A DNA stretch of 64,000 nucleotides from Deltaproteobacteria bacterium (GCA_002731275.1 PCBK01000052.1:62001-126000); one strand, 5' to 3'. Positions 44,783-54,574 are shown, counted from the stretch's first letter. A program made the numbers and translations. The notes: generated from the letters alone by a model not told the origin.

Positions 44783-47110
44783 ATGGACACAAACTCCATC
44801 CTCTATCGTCTCTTGATACGTGGTATGACTTGTCTACTGCTTCTTTTGTGTAGCCTCTCTCTTGTCGCCTACCAGCTCCCCACACCCCAACCTCTCTCCG
44901 CACAACTCGCAGCCTGGTCCCCCACACACACCACCCTGCAACCTCTTTGGCACACCCGCACCATTCGCGGCACAAAGCAGGTCCATGCGCTCCTCGATTT
45001 TCGAGGCGATCCACAAGAACTTAAGGCACGTGGCTTGGCGCTCAACGCCCACAGCGCAAACATCTTCAGCACGTGGATCCCACTCTCACAACTGTCCTCT
45101 CTCCAAAGCATTCGTGGACTACAACGCGTCACACAAACCCACCCCCTTCAACCTCATCTCAACGTCAGCGCACCTCTCGTCACAGCACCACAGACATGGA
45201 GCCAACATCAACTCGATGGGAGAGGCGTGATTGTCGGCATTATCGATACAGGTATCGACTACACCCACCCAGCCTTCCGCACCAAAGATGGCAAAACACG
45301 TATCCTCGCGCTCCTCGACTACTCACTCCCCGCCTCCGAAGCCCAAGATGCTGTTGCGCCCAGACGTTTTACACAGGAACAAATCGACAAAGCCCTCAGC
45401 ACCCAAACCCCCCTCCTCCACAGAGATGAAAATGGTCATGGCACACACATCGCAGGGATCGCTGCGGGGAATGGACAACTCACAGTCGGTGGCAAACAAA
45501 AGTATATCGGGATCGCACCACGGGCAGATCTCGTCGTTGTCAAAGCTCTTCGGGCTGGTCGTGGAGAGTTTGATAGTGGTGATGTTCTGGAAGCGATCGC
45601 TTTTATCCATCAATTCGCCAAAAAGCGCAATCAACCTTACGTCCTCAATCTCTCTCTTGGCGGTCACCACGGTGGACACGATGGGACAACGTTGCTCGAA
45701 CGGGCGATCGATGGCTTCAGTGGTGCAGGTAAGCCAGGCCAGGTGATCGTCGCTTCGGCAGGTAACGAGGGCAACAAACACATGCACACCAGCGGCTGGC
45801 TCAAAAAAGAGACCCCTGGTGTCATCCAGTTGATGATTCCCGAGTACAGCCCCAGCGATCCTCCAGCCGAAGCTCGTATTGTTATCGACATATGGTACCC
45901 ATACGCATCCAACCTCAAAGTCACACTCACCTCACCAAGAGGTGAGCAGATCGGACCTTTCGGCCTCACACAGGGCACCCAAGAGCCCCAGAAACTCGAC
46001 GACGGTGCGGCCTTGGTTCTTCATCAGACGCGCTTCCTACCACCAGAGAGCAACCACATCAGCATCATCCTGACAAACACAGACGAGGTCCCATTGAGGT
46101 GGGGGACGTGGAAAATCAAACTGGAGGGGGACACAGAGCGTTACGACGCATGGCTCTCTCGAAACAAGTTGCCAAAAGGACGCGCGCGCTTTGCACAGGA
46201 GACCGTCGAGATGCTGATCGGCGTACCAGGTGCTTCACGTGGTGTGATTACAGTCGGTTCGTTTAACAGCCGCAGTGGTTGGCTCAATTCGTTCGACATC
46301 GAAAACAAACAAAACATCCGACTGGGCAACTTTTCCGACTTTTCAAGTCCCGGTCCTACGAGAGATGGTCGCCCCAAACCAGACATTCTCGCGCCGGGAC
46401 TCTTTATTATCGCGCCGGCATCGCAATTTGCAGGCATTCCTGCCGGCAGCCTCGCCACTGAAAAAGAGTACACCGTCTCTCAAGGAACCAGTCAGGCAGC
46501 TCCCCACGTGACAGGCGCAGTCGCGTTGCTCCTACAGCAAAACCCAGCGCTCGACACACCGTCAGTACGAACGATCTTACAACGAAGCGCGATCACACAG
46601 ACTCCCTCCTCCACGCCTCTCTTTCATCCACGATGGGGGTTTGGCAAACTCGACATTTACAACGCCATCCGCAGCCTCACAGCGCGCTCCACCTCTCCAG
46701 CTGACCCAAACACGTCGACCTTTGGCAGTCTCCTCACGCGACTACCAGCCAACGGGCTTACAACCACGCAGCTCTATGTGATCCCCAAAGACGAGACAGG
46801 GCTCCCTCTCGATGCGGGTCAGACTATCCAGATCAAAAGCTCACTTGGGACGATCATCGCACAAGCAGAGGAGCGCAAGCCGGGCATTTACGAGGCCACC
46901 TTTCGAGCGCCGCGCGAGGCTGGCATCGCGACGCTCACAGCGTGGGTTGGGAGTGTACGTCTTCATCAACAGCTTCAGATCGACTGTGTGGCCTCGACCG
47001 GTTCACAACAACAAGGATGTCAATGTACTTCAACCTCCCCTCCTTCTGAGGCTTTATGGTATGTGCTCTGCTTCTATTTTTTCCTTGCCTTTTGGCGAAA
47101 GACGCGCTAA
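44783..47110 (+). CDS. Subtilisin-family serine protease with MYXO-CTERM-like tail
   Basis: A 775-aa exported S8 peptidase. The catalytic triad is Asp155 (IIDTGIDYTHP), His219 (NGHGTHIAGIAAG) and Ser570 (GTSQAAPHVTGAVALL), with the oxyanion Asn in ASAGNEGN. A large insert between His and Ser (~350-460) looks like a beta-sandwich (IVIDIWYPYASNLKVTLTSP). After the catalytic domain comes an Ig/invasin-like domain (PANGLTTTQLYVIPKDETG). The end is QQGCQCTS, a hydrophobic helix (ALWYVLCFYFFLAFW) and RKTR, the Cys-helix-Arg plan of MYXO-CTERM proteins. Probably a surface-attached or released protease. The N-terminal ~115 residues may be a propeptide. Confidence 0.9.
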   Translation: MDTNSILYRLLIRGMTCLLLLLCSLSLVAYQLPTPQPLSAQLAAWSPTHTTLQPLWHTRTIRGTKQVHALLDFRGDPQELKARGLALNAHSANIFSTWIPLSQLSSLQSIRGLQRVTQTHPLQPHLNVSAPLVTAPQTWSQHQLDGRGVIVGIIDTGIDYTHPAFRTKDGKTRILALLDYSLPASEAQDAVAPRRFTQEQIDKALSTQTPLLHRDENGHGTHIAGIAAGNGQLTVGGKQKYIGIAPRADLVVVKALRAGRGEFDSGDVLEAIAFIHQFAKKRNQPYVLNLSLGGHHGGHDGTTLLERAIDGFSGAGKPGQVIVASAGNEGNKHMHTSGWLKKETPGVIQLMIPEYSPSDPPAEARIVIDIWYPYASNLKVTLTSPRGEQIGPFGLTQGTQEPQKLDDGAALVLHQTRFLPPESNHISIILTNTDEVPLRWGTWKIKLEGDTERYDAWLSRNKLPKGRARFAQETVEMLIGVPGASRGVITVGSFNSRSGWLNSFDIENKQNIRLGNFSDFSSPGPTRDGRPKPDILAPGLFIIAPASQFAGIPAGSLATEKEYTVSQGTSQAAPHVTGAVALLLQQNPALDTPSVRTILQRSAITQTPSSTPLFHPRWGFGKLDIYNAIRSLTARSTSPADPNTSTFGSLLTRLPANGLTTTQLYVIPKDETGLPLDAGQTIQIKSSLGTIIAQAEERKPGIYEATFRAPREAGIATLTAWVGSVRLHQQLQIDCVASTGSQQQGCQCTSTSPPSEALWYVLCFYFFLAFWRKTR

Positions 47111-47191
47111 CACGCCTCTCACATTTACATTCGTGAGTGTATACAACCAAACAATCCTGTTTCATTCGATGACAGGGTGAGGAAAAACATC

Positions 47192-47713
47192 ATGCTGTTG
47201 TTCGAAGCGAGTTGGCTAGAGCGTCCTTCCTTCTTGCTCTGCGCTCACAACATGGGCGAAGCGATCCGCTTACTCCACGATGCGCTCCCTGTCGATGAAC
47301 TCTTTCGGCTGGACGATCTTCACGAGATCCACCCTGACGACTTCTTGTTGGTCAAACGATGTGGCAAACTGCACACAGCCGAACAAGCCCCTCTGCGCTT
47401 TTGTCCCACATCAAAAACACGTGTCTTTCGTGTCATATACCCAGCCAAACAAGAAGAGAGCGTCTACGTCGTCTCTCACATCTCAGAGCTGCCTGCGCTG
47501 GTCTTGTGGCACCATGAGCTGATCACAGAGGAAGAGTTCCACCAAGAAGATCTGATCCTCTCAAAGTGGGAACACTCCAACCAAGACTTTTCTTTGCTCG
47601 AATTGGACACAAGCCAGGCTGGAATCTTGCTGCGGTACGAGTATTGTTGTTGTGTGTTACCAAAAGAGCGCTTCGACTCCCCTCACAGCAAGCTCAAGAA
47701 AGATCTTGAATAA
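47192..47713 (+). CDS. Conserved-looking protein of unknown function
   Basis: A 173-aa cytoplasmic protein, mixed alpha/beta, with no recognised family. It has a Trp/His-rich centre (ALVLWHHELITEEEFHQED) and a Cys-rich end (YEYCCCVLPKERF). The ATG at 47192 is preferred over a GTG at 47177 because GAGG falls nine bases upstream. It lies about 80 bases after the protease and 165 before the FHA gene, all rightward. Confidence 0.6.
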   Translation: MLLFEASWLERPSFLLCAHNMGEAIRLLHDALPVDELFRLDDLHEIHPDDFLLVKRCGKLHTAEQAPLRFCPTSKTRVFRVIYPAKQEESVYVVSHISELPALVLWHHELITEEEFHQEDLILSKWEHSNQDFSLLELDTSQAGILLRYEYCCCVLPKERFDSPHSKLKKDLE

Positions 47714-47748
47714 TCACGAAGAACCCACAAACCACGGCGACGTCAACC

Positions 47749-47795
47749 TTGACAGGGTGGCAGAAAAAATCTACCCTTTTCAGTTGTTGTACAAC
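47749..47795 (+). promoter_or_regulatory. Possible promoter and palindrome before the FHA-TPR gene
   Basis: TTGACA (47749-47754) and a weak TACCCT (47772-47777) are 17 bases apart. A perfect 10-base palindrome GTTGTACAAC (47786-47795) lies near the expected start point, like an operator. Confidence 0.4.
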
Positions 47796-47878
47796 TTCGT
47801 AAAGAGGAACACGTTGGTATCTACCGGATACTGTGTCAGCACAATTCCTCACATTAACACAAGCATTACGGCGAAAAT

Positions 47879-49675
47879 ATGAGTTCATTCGATCGAGATT
47901 TTGGCGGTCACAACTTTGAGCCCGTCGAAAAAACCGTTCTGCTCGATGACATGGCAGCACAGCTTCTTGAGCGTCGCCCCCCAGGAGATCCAGAGCTCGC
48001 CAATGAGTACAGGATTCTCGTTGTCGATCCAGCCGGACAAGAGTGGGAGTACCCCATCCGTGGTGAGGTGCTCCTCGGCCGCTCAGAGGAAAACCAGATC
48101 ATGATCGAGGATCGGGCGGTCTCACGCCATCACCTCGCGATCAATACAGATGGCAAACTCTTTTGGTTCCAGGATCTCAACAGTGGAAATGGGACCCAAC
48201 TAAACGGAGAGTACGTCCAGGAAGGCTGGCTCACAGGCGGTGAAGAGATCATCATCGGAAACTCTCGGATTTACTTTTTGATCCCAGGCTCTGCGACTGA
48301 CAATGCAGAGCCACAAGCCGATGATTTACCGATGGATCCGGGCTCTCTCGTGGCGGCACCGATTCAGGACGCAGCCTCACTCGTCGCGACCCCCTCCCCA
48401 GCAAGCCCCGCAGCTGCGCCAGAGGCAGAGGAAGACGACGAGGGTGGTAAGTGGCTCGCGCTCGCCCTCGTCGTGTTTGTTCTCGGACTCGGCGTTGCCG
48501 GTCTCGGCGCATGGTTTTTGTACAAACGCCTCGGTGCAGGAAAAAAACCAACCGTTATCGGCCAAACCAGCGCACGCTCCTCGCTCAAAAAGCTCCAACA
48601 CGGAAACAAGCTGATCCAAGAAGGAAAGTTCGCCGAAGCCAGCCGTTTTTTCCGAATGGCAGCCTCCTCCGTACCTGAAAGCAACAGCTATCGCAGCACC
48701 TTCTTGGAGAGAGCCAACATCGCTGGCATCGAAGCGATCGCCAAGAAATACTACAACGAAGCTAAAAAGCTCTACTACGAAGAAGACAAAGCGTGTGATG
48801 CGTATGGTTCGCTCAAAAAAGTCTCCAAACGCTCAAGTCTCTTCAAAAAAGCAGACAAACTGCGCAAACGCATCTTCAACAAAGATATCAAGCGTAGCCT
48901 GAGAATGATCGATCTCATGATCGCATCCAACAACCCGGTAGAACGAAAGAAAGCTCGAAAAAAGCTGCAAGAGCTCCAATATTGCGATACAGACCTTCCA
49001 GGGATCAAGCAAAGACTCACCAAGCTCAACCAACCCCACACCCCCAACACACCAAGTGTCCCAGATCCAAGGAGCGCACGGAGACCACCTCCTCCCCCCA
49101 GGAGACGGAGATACAGGCGACCAAGCTACCGTCGTCCAAAAGTAAGGCGTTCGTCAGGTACCATCTCGCAAGGTGTCAGCCTGTTTTGTAAAGGACAGTA
49201 CGCAGCTTCGATCGTACACTTCAGCCGGATCATCGGCAGCTCATCAGGAAGCAAGAGACGAAAAGCTCGTCGGTACCGCAGCGCTGTAAAGACCTTTAAG
49301 CGCTACATCAACAGCGGCTCCGCTTATGGACTCCTCAAGGCCCATCGCGCCGCACGTAAGATCAGCAATTGCAACCTCTCCAAGTACAAAGGACGACTCG
49401 CCAAGGCCTTTATCAAGGAAGCCAAACGAAACGAAGGGCGCAGTCGATACGCAGCTGCATACCGAAGCTATCGCAAAGCGCTCCGATACAACGGCGGCTC
49501 AAGTGCCGCGAAAAGCGGCCTCAGACGGATCAAAAAGAAAGCCACGAAGCTCTACGGTCAGGCAGAAGTCCTCATGGACGTCGATCCAAACGAAGCCAAA
49601 AAGTTCTTGCGACAAGTCATCTCCATCCTCCCACCTTCTGATCCCATCTACAGAAAAGCCAAATCAAAACTGTAA
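47879..49675 (+). CDS. FHA-domain membrane protein with TPR-like ectodomain
   Basis: A 598-aa single-pass protein. The cytoplasmic part has a canonical FHA domain (~45-140: LLGRSEENQI, AVSRHHLAI, DLNSGNGTQLNG). After an acidic Ala/Pro linker, one membrane helix (LALALVVFVLGLGVAGLGAW, ~198-217). The outside part has TPR-like helices (HGNKLIQEGKFAEASRFFRM), a strongly basic Pro/Arg linker (PPPPPRRRRYRRPSYRR), and more helical repeats (GVSLFCKGQYAASIVHFSRI). It should relay phospho-Thr binding inside to a basic helical domain in the periplasm, or the reverse. No kinase is adjacent; candidates in the window are at 41905 and 54811. Confidence 0.85.
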   Translation: MSSFDRDFGGHNFEPVEKTVLLDDMAAQLLERRPPGDPELANEYRILVVDPAGQEWEYPIRGEVLLGRSEENQIMIEDRAVSRHHLAINTDGKLFWFQDLNSGNGTQLNGEYVQEGWLTGGEEIIIGNSRIYFLIPGSATDNAEPQADDLPMDPGSLVAAPIQDAASLVATPSPASPAAAPEAEEDDEGGKWLALALVVFVLGLGVAGLGAWFLYKRLGAGKKPTVIGQTSARSSLKKLQHGNKLIQEGKFAEASRFFRMAASSVPESNSYRSTFLERANIAGIEAIAKKYYNEAKKLYYEEDKACDAYGSLKKVSKRSSLFKKADKLRKRIFNKDIKRSLRMIDLMIASNNPVERKKARKKLQELQYCDTDLPGIKQRLTKLNQPHTPNTPSVPDPRSARRPPPPPRRRRYRRPSYRRPKVRRSSGTISQGVSLFCKGQYAASIVHFSRIIGSSSGSKRRKARRYRSAVKTFKRYINSGSAYGLLKAHRAARKISNCNLSKYKGRLAKAFIKEAKRNEGRSRYAAAYRSYRKALRYNGGSSAAKSGLRRIKKKATKLYGQAEVLMDVDPNEAKKFLRQVISILPPSDPIYRKAKSKL

Positions 49676-49723
49676 ACCTTCTCCCCTTGACCCATCCACC
49701 CACACAAAAAGCTGCTGCTGCCC

Positions 49724-50836
49724 ATGGCAAAAAGAGACACAAATAAATCCAAGCGAAACGAATACCGACACCCTCTGCGAGAGATGGGCTACACCACACC
49801 AAAGAGTCCACTCAGCCAGCTTGGAAAACGCCTGAGGAACGGTTGTATTGCGATGCTTCTGCTTCTGTGGATCGGCACAGAGGGCTACTATATCGTCGGT
49901 AAAGGGGAGTGGAAACACTTTGACTGCTTTTACATGACAGTGATCACGGTCAACACGGTCGGTTTTGAAGAGACCCTGCCCGTCCGAAAGAAACCATTTG
50001 GCCGCCCTTTTACAGTGATCTTGATCTTTTTGAGCATCGCGATACAGGCTTACTTTATCTCGACAGTCACGGCCTTTTTTCTGAGCGAAGAGTTTGAAAA
50101 TCTGTGGTGGAGGACACGTATGGAACGCATGGCCCAACGGCAAAAAAAACACATCATCATTTGCGGCGCTGGTGAAACAGGGATTCACGTCATCCGCGAG
50201 TTTCTCGAATCCAACATCAACATCGTCGTGATCGATGACAACGAAGAGCGGCTTCAGGGCCTTCAGTCTATGCTCGGTACCTTCCCTGTCGTTGTTGGTG
50301 ATGCAACAGAAGAGTGGATTTTGGAGAAAGCCGGGATCGAACGCGCATCAGGAATCGTCGTCGTCCTCCCCTCTGATAAGGACAACCTCTTTATCACAGT
50401 CACCGCGCGGCGGATGAACCACAAACTCAAGATCGTCTCCAAAGGGATCGATGTCAAAACCCTCGACAAGCTCAAACGAGCTGGTGCAGACGGGGTTGTC
50501 TCGCCAAACTACATCGGTGGTCTTCGTATCGCTGCGGAGATCATCCGCCCCCACGTCGTGCAGTTTTTGGACCTCTTGAGCCGCGACAACGAGCTCGATC
50601 TTCACATCGAAGAGCTCGAATTACCAGTGAGATATCCTTACAATGGGCAGAGACTCCGAGACACAGACATCAGACAAAAAGATCTCCTCGTCCTCGCGGT
50701 CCAATCTCCAACTGACGATACCTGGTACTACAACCCACCACCAGATTACGTCATCGAGCCCCACTCAACCATGATTGTCATGGGTAAAGTCGGTGCAGTG
50801 GTCCACTTTCGAAATGAATTGCTTGGATATATTTGA
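49724..50836 (+). CDS. Two-helix potassium channel with RCK (TrkA-N) domain
   Basis: A 370-aa channel of the MthK/Kch type. Two membrane helices (CIAMLLLLWIGTEGYYIV; VILIFLSIAIQAYFISTVTAFF) flank the pore loop TVITVNTVGFEETLP. The filter TVGFEE replaces the usual TVGYGD. The cytoplasmic RCK domain has the Rossmann motif HIIICGAGETGIHV, the acidic VVIDDNEE and VVVGDATEEWIL, followed by a TrkA-C-like end. It would gate ion flow by ligand or redox state. No clear ribosome site is seen before the ATG; the gene starts 49 bases after the FHA-TPR stop. Confidence 0.88.
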   Translation: MAKRDTNKSKRNEYRHPLREMGYTTPKSPLSQLGKRLRNGCIAMLLLLWIGTEGYYIVGKGEWKHFDCFYMTVITVNTVGFEETLPVRKKPFGRPFTVILIFLSIAIQAYFISTVTAFFLSEEFENLWWRTRMERMAQRQKKHIIICGAGETGIHVIREFLESNINIVVIDDNEERLQGLQSMLGTFPVVVGDATEEWILEKAGIERASGIVVVLPSDKDNLFITVTARRMNHKLKIVSKGIDVKTLDKLKRAGADGVVSPNYIGGLRIAAEIIRPHVVQFLDLLSRDNELDLHIEELELPVRYPYNGQRLRDTDIRQKDLLVLAVQSPTDDTWYYNPPPDYVIEPHSTMIVMGKVGAVVHFRNELLGYI

Positions 50837-50868
50837 AGGGATAGTTTGAAGACACCAAGAGGGAGGGA

Positions 50869-51279
50869 TTAAAAGAAGAAGTTGTTCTTGTCGTCTTCTT
50901 GACGTCGATCCTGCACCTGCTTTTCAGCGCGCTCCTGCTCTTCTTTGCAATCGATACAAAGCTCTGCGACAGGGCGGGCTTTGAGTCGGGCAAAGCCGAT
51001 CTCCGCACCACAATCGTGACACTCTCCGTAAGAACCCTCATCCATGCGCTTGAGTGTCTTCTCGATCTTTGCGATAAGATATTTTTCACGGTCGCGAAGT
51101 CGCAACTCTGTCACCTTGGAGCTCTCGTCTGTCGAGACGTCAATGGTGTCCGCAGGAAGTCCATCTCCACCACTAATCTGATCAGAGATGCTGCGACGTG
51201 CGTTACGAAGAAGACGATTGCGTTGGTCTTCGAGGATCTGTCTCAGCTCGTCAAGTTGTTCGGATGTAAGACCATTCAT
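50869..51279 (-). CDS. dksA: DksA/TraR-family transcription factor
   Basis: A 136-aa protein that binds the RNA polymerase secondary channel. It has the coiled-coil hairpin (LRQILEDQRNRLLRNAR ... LRDREKYLIAKIEKTLKRM) with the acidic tip region DTIDVSTDESS, and the zinc finger CHDCGAEIGFARLKARP...CIDC. Tip motif DxxDxA is approximate (PADTIDV). It mediates the stringent response with ppGpp. The start at 51279 has GGAGG upstream; a frame reaching to 51336 is rejected. Monocistronic on the minus strand, convergent with the channel gene. Confidence 0.88.
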   Translation of the reverse strand: MNGLTSEQLDELRQILEDQRNRLLRNARRSISDQISGGDGLPADTIDVSTDESSKVTELRLRDREKYLIAKIEKTLKRMDEGSYGECHDCGAEIGFARLKARPVAELCIDCKEEQERAEKQVQDRRQEDDKNNFFF

Positions 51280-51542
51280 GAACTTTCTTCCTCCGAGGAT
51301 CGTTGTCAAAACCAAAAGAATCCCAAACCGGATCACTGAACCCGAAGACGCAATTGTCTAAAAACCCGGTCCATTCGCGGGGATACATATCAAGAACTCA
51401 CCATTACTATGTGAAAAGCGTCCCATTCTTAAACAAAACGTACACCATGTCAAGCACCATCTGACAACAATTCCCATAAAGAATCTCATCACCATCGGGA
51501 CAGGGTGCAAGACGAGACGTTTGAAACAGAGATGACTCCAAT

Positions 51543-52025
51543 CTATCCATCTCCCTTACGGGGATGGTCTTTGGCCTCTGATCTGAGCAACCGCTGGGCT
51601 TCTTCTTCGGAGATATCTCCACGCATCAGGCGATCTGCGATCTGATCGAGTTTGCGATTCAGGATCTGACCTCGCGCCCAAACCTCGTATTTATCGAACT
51701 CAAAAGAGCCCCACTCGATGGGCAAAAAGAGTTCACGATCTTCACGTAAAAAGCGAGAGATATAGTAGTCCAAAAAGTCGAGCACCAACATCAGCGCGTC
51801 GCCTGGTTCCCGGATCTCATTGTCCCCTAAGTGTAGGCGACATTCGACCGGATAGTAGAAGCTTTCATCCTTGTTGGATAAGAGCATCTTGACGTGCGCT
51901 TCGGACTCGGAGGTGAAGCCTTCGATGACAAAAGACTCATCATCACCCAAATAGGCATCATGGCGTTCGAGCAACGCGTCTACAATTTCAGCGCACTCAA
52001 GCCGTGTCAATTCGACTCTTCGCAA
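51543..52025 (-). CDS. Small acidic protein of unknown function
   Basis: A 160-aa acidic cytoplasmic protein, alpha/beta, unrecognised (GFTSESEAHVKMLLS, YYPVECRLHLGDNEI, then LVLDFLDYYISRFLRE). A TTG at 52025 is the preferred start because GAGGAGG lies six to seven bases upstream; the frame stays open to 52043. It lies 65 bases downstream of queA in the same direction, so the two may share a transcript. No function offered. Confidence 0.65.
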   Translation of the reverse strand: MRRVELTRLECAEIVDALLERHDAYLGDDESFVIEGFTSESEAHVKMLLSNKDESFYYPVECRLHLGDNEIREPGDALMLVLDFLDYYISRFLREDRELFLPIEWGSFEFDKYEVWARGQILNRKLDQIADRLMRGDISEEEAQRLLRSEAKDHPRKGDG

Positions 52026-52090
52026 GGCAACCTCCTCTGACAAAGCGAGTTTGTAGGAATCTTATTTGATGTGCACGATCCTGACATTTG

Positions 52091-53152
52091 TCAATCGAGG
52101 ATCAGCATCGCGTCCCCATAACTGAAGAAACGATAACCCTCCTCAACAGCGACTTTGTAGGCTTCGAGGATTCGTTCTCTACCACAAAATGCGCTCACAA
52201 GCATCAATAAGGTCGATTTAGGCAAATGAAAGTTCGTCAAAAGACCGTCAACAGCGAGAAATTCATACCCAGGAAAGATGAAGATGTCAGTCTCTGCTTG
52301 CTCAGACGTGACAACACCATTGCGTTGCGCAGAAGATTCAAGTGCGCGCATGGAGGTCGTACCGATCGCGATGACACGTCCACCTGACTCACGTGTCGCT
52401 TTGTGGAGCTCTGCGGTCTCTTCTGAGATCTCGTACCACTCTGTGTGCATCTTATGTTCAACAATGTTGTCTGTACGCACGGGTAAAAATGTACCCATTC
52501 CAACATGAAGTGTGACCGTTGCGGTCTTCACGCCAGCCGCTTCGATCTTGGAGAGGAGCTCACGAGTAAAGTGCAGTCCTGCAGTCGGCGCGGCGATCGC
52601 ACCAGGTTCTTTTGCAAAGACAGTTTGATATCGCTCAGAGTGCAAGGTCGCAGCTTCTTCCTTCCGAATATACGGAGGAAGAGGCAGTTCACCATGTTCT
52701 CCCAGGTATGCAATCAGATCAAGAGCTGGATCGAGCTGGACAACGACTTGCCCTCTCTCCTTCCTCTCAACGATCTCACATTGCTGTCCTGGTAATTGTA
52801 GCAGCGTACCTGGTTTGACCGGACGCGAAGCACGAGACATCGCAAGCCATTGACCAGGGTGCCCCTCGTGGGGGTGCAAGAAAAGCAGCTCCACCCGTCC
52901 ACCTGTTGGCTTGCGCGCATAGATACGAGCAGAGAGCACACGGGTGTTGTTCATAATCAACAAATCACCCGGAGAGAGATGATCTAAAAGTTGAGTAAAT
53001 ACGTCATGCCGTATTTCGCTGCGAAATGCGACAAGATCACGATCAAAATGTCGTGGTATTTTCATCAACCTGGAGAGATCTCTTCTCTCGGCTGGGGCAT
53101 GAGCAATCAATTCATCAGGAAGATCATAGTCAAACAAGGACAGATGCATCAT
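52091..53152 (-). CDS. queA: S-adenosylmethionine:tRNA ribosyltransferase-isomerase (QueA)
   Basis: Makes epoxyqueuosine in tRNA by transferring the ribosyl group of SAM. The 353-aa protein has all landmark stretches: FDYDLPDELIAHAPAERRD, LIMNNTRVLSARI, ELPLPPYI, AIAAPTAGLHFT, TLHVGMGTFLPVR, HKMHTEWYEI, VIAIGTTSMRALE and LLTNFHLPKSTLLMLVSAF. Length is typical. GAGGAG is located five bases before two successive ATGs. No tgt or other queuosine gene is adjacent in the window. Confidence 0.95.
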   Translation of the reverse strand: MMHLSLFDYDLPDELIAHAPAERRDLSRLMKIPRHFDRDLVAFRSEIRHDVFTQLLDHLSPGDLLIMNNTRVLSARIYARKPTGGRVELLFLHPHEGHPGQWLAMSRASRPVKPGTLLQLPGQQCEIVERKERGQVVVQLDPALDLIAYLGEHGELPLPPYIRKEEAATLHSERYQTVFAKEPGAIAAPTAGLHFTRELLSKIEAAGVKTATVTLHVGMGTFLPVRTDNIVEHKMHTEWYEISEETAELHKATRESGGRVIAIGTTSMRALESSAQRNGVVTSEQAETDIFIFPGYEFLAVDGLLTNFHLPKSTLLMLVSAFCGRERILEAYKVAVEEGYRFFSYGDAMLILD

Positions 53153-53665
53153 CTATCTCCTCACACAAGAAACATCAGAAATCTGAGACAACATTCAACG
53201 AGATGAATAAAAACGTCAAAAAGTAGACTACTATCTACAATTGCGTGTCCTCAGAGATCTGAGAGGGTCACTTTGACGCCATTGGACATGATGAATAAAG
53301 AATACAAATCGTTCAATACAACGATACTTCACCACGGAGCGGGCTTACTCAAACGGGTCGTGACGTTCCCCATAAAGGGAACATACATTCCCACAATAAA
53401 AAAAGAGGAACACAACGACCCAAAAAAAGAACAGGCGTCATATCTCCCTGGCTGGGAGAGCGCAAGACACTTTACATATAATGGATAAAAGGTAAAGCGG
53501 AAAGACAGAGACAAAAGGAGGGGAAAGTATGACATTCAGATCGCACCTGAAGAAAAAATGCGACATGATAGTCATCAGTGTGTGGGATCACGATGAGGCG
53601 TTGTGGATAAAAAAGACTCCACAAGAGGTCAGGATTGTCAGTGTAGGGAAAGGGTCTGGAGGAGG
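53153..53665. other. Intergenic region between queA and rpoH
   Basis: About 510 bases with no convincing gene. It contains two short perfect hairpins, GTTCCC/GGGAAC (53365-53382) and TCTCCC/GGGAGA (53443-53459). It must carry the queA promoter and the rpoH end; a 3' T run of rpoH (complement of 53610-53616) lacks a strong stem. Confidence 0.5.
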
Positions 53666-54574
53666 TTAGTTGCTTGCGAGGAGTTTTTGGCCAGTGGCAT
53701 CAGCGGTGATCTCAGAGAGCCCGCTCTCAAGCAGGAAGCTTCGAAGTTTTCGAAGCGCTCGTGCTTCGAGTTGTCGAACACGCTCACGAGTAATCCCGAG
53801 CTCTTTTCCGATCTCGCTGAGTGTTTGCGTGTCTTCGATCAAACGTCTGCGGCGAATGATCAGCTTTTCGCGATCGGAAAGTTGTTCGAGGGCCTGGTAG
53901 AGATGCTCCTTGCGGACCTCTTCGTATTCGAAGGTTCCGATGATGTCCTCTTGTGTGGGTCCATCATCAGCGAGCATCTCAGTGAGGCTACGTCCTTCTT
54001 CGCCTTCGGTTTTGTAGCGGCTGTCGAGAGAGACCTCTTGTGCACCGAGTCTTTGCTCCATCTCTTCGACGAGTGAGACTTTGACATCGAGCGCTTCGGC
54101 GACCATCTCGCGATCAACCTTGTCTCGACCGCCATGCATACGAGCGAGCATTCTCTTTGTCTTTTCAAGCTTGTAGAAGAGTCGACGTTGGGCTTGTGTC
54201 GTCCCGATCTTGACGAGTCGCCAACTTTGGAGGATATAATTTTGAATTTGCGCCCGAATCCACCATACTGCGTACGAGATCAAGCGCACTCCCCTTTCGG
54301 GATCAAACTTTTTCACGGCCATGATCAGGCCGATGTTTCCTTCTTGGATGAGATCGGTCAACTTGATCCCATAACGTCTGTATTCATATGATATCTTGAC
54401 GACAAAGCGAAGGTTACTGGTCGTCAGCTTGTGCGCCGCGTCCACGTCGCCTTCAACAGCCCACGCATGGGCCAGGCTCTTCTCCTCGTCGGCGGACAGC
54501 AACGGATATCGGTTAATCTCTTGAAGGTAACGTTCAAGTGATCCGGACGGATTTGGAATAGACCTTTTTGACAT
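53666..54574 (-). CDS. rpoH: RNA polymerase sigma-32-type factor
   Basis: A 302-aa alternative sigma factor of the heat-shock type. Region 1.2/2.1 (LERYLQEINRYPLLSADEE), region 2.2-2.4 (GIKLTDLIQEGNIGLIMAVKKFDPERGVRLISYAVWWIRAQIQ split around residues 60-120), the RpoH box region (AQRRLFYKLEKTK), and region 4 (LSEIGKELGITRERVRQLEARALRKLR). The RpoH-box position and short region 1 fit RpoH rather than RpoD. GGAG is six bases before the ATG. A perfect palindrome CCTGGT-ACCAGG (54630-54644) lies in the leader. Whether it drives lon, grpE-like or other chaperone genes here is not shown. Confidence 0.85.
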   Translation of the reverse strand: MSKRSIPNPSGSLERYLQEINRYPLLSADEEKSLAHAWAVEGDVDAAHKLTTSNLRFVVKISYEYRRYGIKLTDLIQEGNIGLIMAVKKFDPERGVRLISYAVWWIRAQIQNYILQSWRLVKIGTTQAQRRLFYKLEKTKRMLARMHGGRDKVDREMVAEALDVKVSLVEEMEQRLGAQEVSLDSRYKTEGEEGRSLTEMLADDGPTQEDIIGTFEYEEVRKEHLYQALEQLSDREKLIIRRRRLIEDTQTLSEIGKELGITRERVRQLEARALRKLRSFLLESGLSEITADATGQKLLASN

